Below are positions 56,946 through 64,000 of a stretch of DNA of 64,000 bases, one piece after another (the stretch's first letter is position 1; each line of letters starts with the position of its first letter). The position numbers and the translations under genes are program-made. The notes under the pieces were generated by a model that was not told the origin of the DNA, ran no database searches, and saw only the letters and a program-made list of their open reading frames with translations. The DNA comes from Agapanthus africanus (Eukaryota > Streptophyta > Magnoliopsida > Asparagales > Amaryllidaceae): the NCBI GenBank assembly GCA_030015575.1, contig CM057339.1:769188809-769252808 (forward strand), in the 5' to 3' direction.

Positions 56946-57039
56946 TGGAACATGGCCAAAGTCAACCTTGACCCTGTGGGAAACGCCCGGAGTAACTTCT
57001 GACTCCGTGAAATGCGGATAATGTCAACCTCACTAATCA

Positions 57040-57251
57040 CTTACGGGTCCTTTCGATCGTGAGGAAGAAAACTCTTTTGTGAGATCCTTACGACTCTCAA
57101 AAGAAAATACACTTAGGAATCCTCACGATTCTTAAGGAGAAGTTACACTTACGAGATTCTTACGACTCGTAAGGAGAAATACCTTTATGAGACCCTCACG
57201 GCTCATAAAATTGAAAGGCCTTAGGCAGCAGATCTGAACCTGCTTCCTAAG
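57040..57251 (+). other. Structured RNA-like block 3 (six hairpins)
   Basis: H1 57040-57063 (CTTACG/CGTGAG), H2 57075-57102 (TTTTGTGAG/CTCTCAAAA, loop ATCCTTACGA), H3 57112-57136 (CTTAGGAATC/GATTCTTAAG), H4 57148-57173 (CTTACGAG/CTCGTAAG, loop ATTCTTACGA), H5 57184-57209 (TTTATGAG/CTCATAAA, loop ACCCTCACGG), H6 57220-57251 (CTTAGGCAGCAG/CTGCTTCCTAAG, 11 of 12 paired). It lies after the 30-bp array and before the antisense gene. Confidence 0.8.
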
Positions 57252-57488
57252 TCATCACTATCTCTCGAAGAGTTCAAGACAAAATGCTCTCTATCTTCTA
57301 CAGGCTACGCTTACTAAAGTAACATGTCGGCAACACAGAAAGGACAAGAAAGCAAGAAATAACACAAGACGGTATGGAAGAAATGTATCTTTTATTTATA
57401 AGTTCAATTGAGTACAAGTTACATCATTTGAAAGGATAAAGAAAAATGGATACATTTTATTCAAAATTTACAAATGGAGCAAAAGAAA

Positions 57489-57607
57489 CTATTGGGAGGG
57501 AAGCGTTTTCAGTAGGCCAATCAATTGCTCACGCACTCTCCTCAGCCTCTCTTCATGGTCAGCTGCCACGGCCAACTCCGTTTCAACCTGAGCCCGTTGC
57601 TGCAAGT
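57489..57607 (-). pseudogene. Tat D antisense gene, 3' end of last exon
   Basis: This is the last coding piece of the antisense gene described at 60683-62560. It reads QQRAQVETELAVAADHEERL and LRRVREQLIGLLKTLPSQ with the stop at 57489, a charged, probably coiled-coil tail. It joins in frame with the sequence at 60683 once the solo LTR and one copy of the target duplication are ignored; one TAA lies near the junction (RL*SYLQQ). Confidence 0.72.
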
Positions 57608-57612
57608 AAGAT
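57608..57612. other. Target-site duplication (left copy) of solo LTR
   Basis: AAGAT here and at 60678-60682 flank the LTR ends TGTAACAACCC and GGCGTGACA. Confidence 0.95.
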
Positions 57613-60600
57613 TGTAACAACCCTAATTTTCCTATACAAATTTTTTCAAATATTTTTTCAAAATCCATAAAGGGGTATTTTAGCCTGAGCATAAGATATA
57701 AGTAATTATTTTGCTTTTTAATTTCAAGTTAAAAGAATGTAACAACTCTATTTTTAGTGTACAAAAATTTGCTTTAAAATTAATGTATACTTGGGGTGTT
57801 TACATTTTCTGTGACTACTTTAAGTAATTAAATAGCTCCATAATTATAAGAAGGAGCTTGTGGATTATTGGTAATACCTTGCACTGCTGAACTAAGCCAC
57901 CAGAGTTCAAATTCCATATCCCACATTATTTTTAAAATTGATTTTTTTAAACCTTTAGAATACCAAGAGTTTACACGTGCATATCTCACAAAAACCACAC
58001 TACACCCTGAAATGTAACTGTACCAGAGGGATCAACAGTCGTCGGGGGAGGATTCCGGCCGCCTGAATTAGCCGGAATCGGCCAACTCAGCCGGAAAACC
58101 AGGCCAACTCGGCCGGCGACCGAGTCACGGCCGAGTCGGCCGATTCCGGCGACGACCCCAACACAAAAAATGTGTCTTTTGATCTCCCCTGTACACCCGC
58201 AAAATTTTATCCTCAGACCATTTCCAGAGCTCTTTTAAAACCACAATTACTCCACTTTTAATACATTTTTATTACATTTTATTACATTTTTCAATTTAAC
58301 TCTTCATCTACCCTAACCCTATCCTAACCCTATAAATACCACCCCTACACTCTACCCCCTCATCCTAAAACTCTGAGCCAACTCTCAAGAAATTCCTAGA
58401 AACCCTAGTGTGCAATCGAAGTGAGCGAAAGGCGAAGCTTCGGCGAATTTTCCGGCCATCTTCCGACGACGATCCTAGGAACTCCAGGCGACGAATCGAT
58501 GCACCGTCGACTCCTATCGTCTCCCCTTCCTCTCCTTTAAAGTCTTAAACCCGTAAGTCCCAATTTCTCTCCTTTACTCTTTTCTAAAAATACGAACTTC
58601 CAAAACCCGACGGAATCGGAACAAATCCGATTTCCGATTCGGTTTCTTTATAAAACTTCACTTTTCTTTAATACAATTATACTTGAACCTTTTCATGTTG
58701 ACTATTAAACACTAATCAACCATATTGATCAAGTTTCATAATCAAAAGTAATTGCTATTTCATTTTACCGTATTTTCATTTAAATACCACATAGTTTCGA
58801 TTCTACATATAACATTACAAAACTTGCTATACCTTTAAGTAGATTATGAGGTAATCACCCACCTCCTCACACACTCATATACAACACAGCACAATACCCT
58901 TGGGAACATAGAATACGGGAAAACGACACAATTTCATTTTAATACCATTTACTTAACAAAACCGTTTTCTAAAGGATTTAGTATTTATACAAATATTTGC
59001 AAAGTGCCGCTACAACCCATTTGGGGAACCCATTCGGGATGGTTCGGATTATCGTACATCCTCGGGCTTAGTAGTGCGAGATTCAGACCTCCGCAAGAAG
59101 CATTCGGTCTCGAAAGATTTAAAATACGACATCTTAAGAAAATGAGATATTTAGAATATAAAATATATATTAAAATAATTTTTGTATATATATATATTTA
59201 TTTATCATTAAAATACCTATTTTTTATGATATAAATATTCCATCTTTTTCTAAAAATCACAAGAATCAATTTGCCTTAAAATACCATGAATTCCATACAA
59301 AACCAATATTACAAATAAATACCATTTACCATGAAAATAGGACATTCTCATTAGAAATATCACAAATATAAAATATACATTTATTATAACTCTGAAGACG
59401 ATAATAAATACTTGGGGTGTATTTTGAAAACTTTACAAAGTATTTTTACATAAAACCCCTTCAAGTTCTATAAATTACCCTAAGGACCCTAGTAAACATA
59501 GGTTTAAGCTGGACCAGTCACTTGAGCCTCAGGGAGCCAGAGATATGGGTGCTTGCCTATCTAATGTAGACAACTTAACAACAGTGTTATCAATACGGTA
59601 ATCTTCTTTGAAAAAGACACAAATCCTGCCGCCCATGTGCAGTGGTTACCGATAACATCAAAACAATCAGGACTTCAAGTTACTTTTCTAATTGTCTGAC
59701 TCAGTTTGAGTCTCCTTATAATCTGACTTGAATATGATTCAAGTACAATCTACAATCTACAATCTACAATTTACAATATTACAATTCAACATGAATCCAT
59801 GAATCCATTATTCAATCTATCAACTTGACTGAACCGAACCATGGATATACATTCCATTTACATGATTATACAGTTACATCCATAATTTTACAGTTACATA
59901 CATGATTCTCCAATTACATCTGTTTACTGATATCATGGTTTCGGTCAGTCATCCAAACATACAATCTATACAGTTTACAATACAATACAACAATACAATC
60001 AAGATAACACGGGGTTTAAGGGGTAGACTGGTACGGAATATGTTAAAGGTGGCACGGGGTAGTCACTTAAGACGTAATTACATCCATGTCGTTGTTCCGT
60101 GGTATTATCGACGGAGCCTTATACTACGGGTTACCAAAGTCTCCGGTGTAAGTGGGACTCTTCTCATATACACTGGCATTTTCTGTACCAAGCTACAAAC
60201 AACATTAACAAAACACTATAACAATATAATACAACATTGAAAGTTACCTTTTTATTCTATCTATCCTACTTCTCCCTTATCTTTGGGACTTATCGAGCGA
60301 TTTGTTCGCTAACGACATTCTCTTTCTTTCTTCTTTGAATGTCGTCAGGTGATCTGGACATTCCTGAGATCGAGCCCTCTGCTGAAGACTTGGACCAGTG
60401 AAGACCCCGAGCTCTAGTTCATTGTAAACTTTCCATTCAGTACTTTTTCATTTCTGTTATGCCATTGTTTAGGCATTGTTTTTTTATCAGTTGTATTAAC
60501 TTTCCATGCATTGTACAGAAAGAATGTGAATAAATAAAGTTGATGTTTTATTATATCTTGTCTCTTGGGGATTTATTTTTATATTGCTTAGATACGCTTA

Positions 60601-60677
60601 GCGTATTTACTTCATAGTAAATACGTAGCGGCCCCGTCCCGTCCCCTTCGCCGTATACCGGGAAGCGGGGCGTGACA
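57613..60677 (+). mobile_element. Solo Tekay/Del LTR (3.07 kb)
   Basis: A complete LTR with TG...CA ends and a 5-bp target duplication but no internal sequence, the product of recombination between the two LTRs of one element. It is related to the LTR at 29755-33050 (opposite orientation). It contains a GC-rich block with GGCCGAGTCGGCC-like palindromes (58045-58160), a TATA box at 58331-58338, a tRNA-like segment at 57858-57925 and the usual GGAAGCGGGGCGTGACA end. It splits the last exon of the Tat D antisense gene. Confidence 0.93.
58331..58338 (+). promoter_or_regulatory. Putative TATA box of Tekay solo LTR
   Basis: TATAAATA is followed by a CT/CA-rich stretch, as in plant core promoters. 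Start site and activity are inferred. Confidence 0.6.
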
Positions 60678-60682
60678 AAGAT

Positions 60683-62560
60683 TAAAGTCGCTCATCAATG
60701 ACCTGCCGAGCTGCCTCACACCTCTGCGCACCCTGCTCGATGAGGTCGAGCTTCTGCCTCAGCGTTAGCCCATCGGAAATACATCGTAGAAGGCCCTCAA
60801 AGATGGCTTTCAACTGCACAGCATTGGCATCAACCTGAGCATGCAGTCGAGCAGATTCGCTTGAAGTCTCTTAATATTCCTTATGCTTTAGGGCCGCTTC
60901 TTGTTCAAGATGGCGGAAGTAGGGAGTGCTCTGCTCGACCCACGCAGCCCGTTGAGAGTTCACAGCCAGGACCTCGGGAGCAGGACGTCCGACCTCGAGC
61001 TCATACAGACAATCTTCAATTTTCCTGCAGTGACTAACCCAAAACTCAATGACGCCCTCACTATGAAAGTTCATGAGCGTCGCCAGCATAGGATTAACCT
61101 CGGCAGCAAAATCTGCAGCGAATGTAGGAGCCCCCGCGTCAAGCTCCTCGATGTAATCACTCAACATGCGCAGACTATTCGCAGCGCCTTTCGAGGATGC
61201 ACGTCGAGAAAAGGGGCCTGCTGGCATTATGACTTGAGATTCGAATGGAGTTGAAGTCGGTATCACCGCTGCAAAACAAATCACAGTCAAATGATGGTTC
61301 AAGAAATAGAGAATTTTTATAAATAATGAAGTTTACTATACCGGCTGAGGTAGATGGCAAGGCCGGGAGTACTGGTGGCACAACTATTCTTTCATCTCCT
61401 CCTTCAATCTGTAGTGTTGCAGTCAAAACAAAGAAGGATTAGCAACGACTTGGCTGCCCGTAAAAAGAAAAGAAAAGACATTAGCTAAAGGCTGTACTCA
61501 CCAGCGCCACTAGATGAGGCAATCTCTGACTGGAATGAGAAATGTGGGTGCAGCACTTGATACAGGTGATCAAAAAGGAATCCTGCAAGGATGTAATAAT
61601 GCAATATCAGTACATAAAGTATATTGCCTACAATGAAACCGACAGGTCACAAATCCGTACCTTCCAGCATTTGGGAGGACACGAGAGAAGGCAGAGGGCC
61701 ACCGTCAAAGCAGCAAATGGCGATGCTTCCTCGGGTGGCACAACCTCAACGCTCACCACACCTGCATTAGAAACGAGAGAAGTACTGTCAGAAGAGATTG
61801 AAAGGGATTGCAGAATAACAAGAAAAGAAATGACCCAAAATTTACCTAGTGGGTCGCCGGTCGGAACCGCGATAAGGGCGTCACTTGATGCAGTGACTGC
61901 TTCACTCTCCTACATCGGAACGGTTTCACCACTTGTAGCTTCATCCCCCGACTCCACGAGAATCGTTGTGACACTCGCATCACCCGGCAACGGCAATGAA
62001 CCGCAAGGTGAGAGAGTGGCAATTGGGGCAGTTCCAGACTATTGAGAAAGAGTGGCTACCTCAGGCTCGGTGGTTGCCGCCATCTCACCTACCACTTCCT
62101 CATCAAGACTCGGCCCTGCGGGATAGGATATATGAGAATTTGAAAATTAAAACGTTGACAAAAGAACTCAATGTTACGTTACCTTGGGTCGATCTTTCAA
62201 CTGCTTCCCGAGCCGCACGTGTTGCCTGTCTGTGAGTGGTAGATAGCGCGTCCGGAGCATCCTCTGAAGGAGTAGGGGCGGGGGTAGCAGCGCTCACCCG
62301 CGGCTAAGGCAGCGTTACGCTCCCTTGCTGTGTGCGATCTATGCTTCCTTTCCGCCCGGGCCGTAAGAGCGGATCTTCTCAAGACCTCCGTCAACGGGAC
62401 GTTATCGTCCGTGCCAATAGTTACCTCTGGAGCCGTTATGGCATCCGTCATCTGTCGTTTAAGCAAAGCCTCTTTCGGCAGTGCTGAGGAGGCCGGAACT
62501 CCGATAGCTGACCCTAGAAGCATCTCCACGTCACCTTGCGGGATCGGCACTGTACTGGGC
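60683..62560 (-). pseudogene. Tat D antisense gene: six exons, five introns (5' end cut)
   Basis: The minus strand shows a spliced gene opposite to Tat D. Exon boundaries (approximate): 62560-62183, 62115-61846, 61761-61661, 61582-61502, 61408-61342, 61268-60683, then 57607-57489 beyond the solo LTR. All five introns are GT...AG and about 67-93 bases long, with pyrimidine-rich ends such as TTTTGCAG. Phases match at every junction from exon 1 to exon 6. Damage is limited to one frameshift near 62297 and stops in exon 2 (two TAG) and exon 6 (TAA). The last exon is acidic to charged (LRMLSDYIEELDAGAPT, EFWVSHCRKIEDCLYELEVG), likely coiled-coil. The 5' end is lost at a copia LTR. Antisense extra genes are known in Tat elements; their function is not established. 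Confidence 0.75.
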
Positions 62561-64000
62561 TGTTAGTTATATGTATGCCATAGAGGCCATTACTGTACAT
62601 ACGATGTATATTGTAATGGATGCTTGGATATATATAGGGAGGACTTTCTTGCTCGACATGATAGTATGCTATCTGGTTATACTTTATCTTAACATGTACT
62701 CTGATTGTCTCTATATTACATGTTGATAAAGCCCTTAGGATATGTACTCGACTACTGGGACTATGATGAGATCATACTAGTGAGGGCACGGTAGTCGACG
62801 AGTACATCCTATAACTGTTCCTAGTCGAGGGTGTATCGAAACAGGGCATCGATGCACCAGAGTAGACTAGCGTATACGCATCTTGACCCATATGATGGGC
62901 GATGGATGATCCCATATCCATCGGTGTTTGACATCAAGGATGGTGTACGGGTGCTCAGTGGAGACTGGGTACACTGGACGGACTCACCGAGAACTCCCAG
63001 ATGGTATTATACCTCACGTCAGATGGCAGTTCTCCGGTGACACTGGTACAGAGTAGTCTGTTGACCCGAGATCGTCATAGAGTCTTGTGTGATTCCCACT
63101 GTGCTTTGATTTCCATCATACCACGTCCAAGAGGGCATGCAAAAAGGTGGTTTTGGGTACAGTCCCGAATCACATGGAGGCAATGAGCGATAGGAGGGGA
63201 TTCGTCTCTCCCGGTATAGGGAGTTGATGTTGTGCTGTGTTCAATTGGCTATAACCGGAAATCCCTGGCCAGGGTTGTTGAGATTTACTGGTAAGTGTTA
63301 TCAGTAGTTTCTCGAACTGTTATAGACCTCATATCGACACGACTTATCAAGCTACTGTGGTCTGACGTTTACCACCCCTAGGCGAGATATGCGACATATC
63401 AGACGACGAGACCGGACTGTACGGGAGTGTTACTGTTTGGATTCACAGGAGAATGTACAGGCTTGCTTGTTGATGTTCTGAGCGCTCAATACCTGGGTAG
63501 CTGTTACGTTTAGCTGACCGCTTGCAGCTTGTGGGTGTTTGATATGATCATCACCTACTGCCGCGTATTGACGATTCTTTAGAGTCCTATACAGAGGTTT
63601 CTTGACTCAAGAAAAACAGAGTAGGGGCACATATGTGATATGTGCGGGACCTAGGATAATACGATATGAGATACCGTATTCTATTCTTGCGATTTATGAT
63701 ATCATCCGGGTCATCGGATCAAGTGTTGATTCGATAAATCGGTACGGATAAATATTAGTCGGTTATATGCGATATAGCCAGATTGTCGAGTCAAGTGTTG
63801 ATTCGATAATTTAATGTATAATAATATATATGATATATTAAATTACATTAACTAATATTTGCTCACTAAAAGATTCTTTTTCTCGCTCGGGTAATACATT
63901 GATATGTATATATGCAATATATGTTAATTGTATTATTTTATTTTGTTACAATAAATATTATATATGTGATATATAATATTGTAACATGATATGGTTATTA
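62561..64000 (+). mobile_element. Copia LTR, copy 3 (runs off the window)
   Basis: Starts TGTTAGTTATATGTATGCC and follows copies 1 and 2 base by base: CGGACTGTACGGGAGTG (63414), the AGCTTGTGGGTGTTTGATAT phrase (63525) and the dual-hairpin module (63717-63810). The 5' edge cuts the first visible exon of the Tat antisense gene, so it inserted there. Whether an internal region follows cannot be seen. Confidence 0.87.

Noticed and set aside
56302..57002. Long open frames on both strands (up to 211 codons) with a 10-residue period
   Set aside because: They arise because the 30-bp tandem unit is a multiple of three; both strands and other frames are open at once, and no start context or domain supports a protein.
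58305..58340. Telomere-like CCCTAACCCTATCCTAACCC
   Set aside because: Only three or four irregular units within an LTR next to a TATA box; not a telomere or an interstitial telomere array.

Overview
The window is plant nuclear DNA made almost entirely of nested LTR retrotransposons. I see no host gene, rRNA gene or tRNA gene. The lineages are diagnostic of seed plants: Ty3/gypsy chromoviruses of the Tekay/Del type (chromodomain, iMet-type primer site, LTRs starting TGTAAC), Ty3/gypsy Tat elements (DNGSS-type protease, second 'archaeal-like' RNase H, long 3' UTR with satellite-like repeats and an antisense gene), an Athila-type element (primer site TGGCGCCGTTGCCGGGGA) and Ty1/copia. This density of nesting suggests pericentromeric or other heterochromatin of a large plant genome. 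I cannot name the species.

Layout: 1-6.77 kb holds minus-strand Tekay sequence, with a gag/RT fragment and an RNase H-integrase-chromodomain fragment on either side of one 3.1 kb LTR. 6.8-9.4 kb is unclassified. 9.4-14.3 kb is a decayed copia element with a 3' LTR. 14.3-21.3 kb is a Tat element 'F' (minus), with a gag fragment and a complete 3.0 kb LTR that interrupts another copia LTR (21.3-22.7 kb). 23.2-26 kb is a third copia LTR with primer site and leader. 26.5-37.8 kb is Tat element 'C' (plus), whose gag is split by a 4.8 kb Tekay deletion derivative with a perfect 5-bp target duplication. 37.8-62.56 kb is Tat element 'D' (plus), same family as F: truncated LTR, gag, protease, RT, RNase H, aRNH, integrase, then a very long 3' UTR. 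That UTR carries structured hairpin blocks, a 30-bp tandem array and a spliced antisense gene. It is interrupted by a young Athila-like non-autonomous element (49.08-55.96 kb) and a solo Tekay LTR (57.6-60.7 kb). A fourth copia LTR starts at 62.56 kb and runs off the window.

None of the pol genes is intact. Most breaks are stop codons at former CAG/CAA/TGG codons, as expected from deamination of methylated cytosines. The points most worth a second look are: (1) three blocks of six ordered hairpins in the Tat D 3' UTR with conserved loops and compensatory stem changes; (2) a 3 kb Tat LTR built as a chain of short hairpins and palindromes; (3) a six-exon antisense gene in the Tat 3' region; (4) a low-divergence Athila-like element that carries one long open frame of unknown function and no pol; (5) a Tekay derivative whose two LTRs differ by 2.2 kb.
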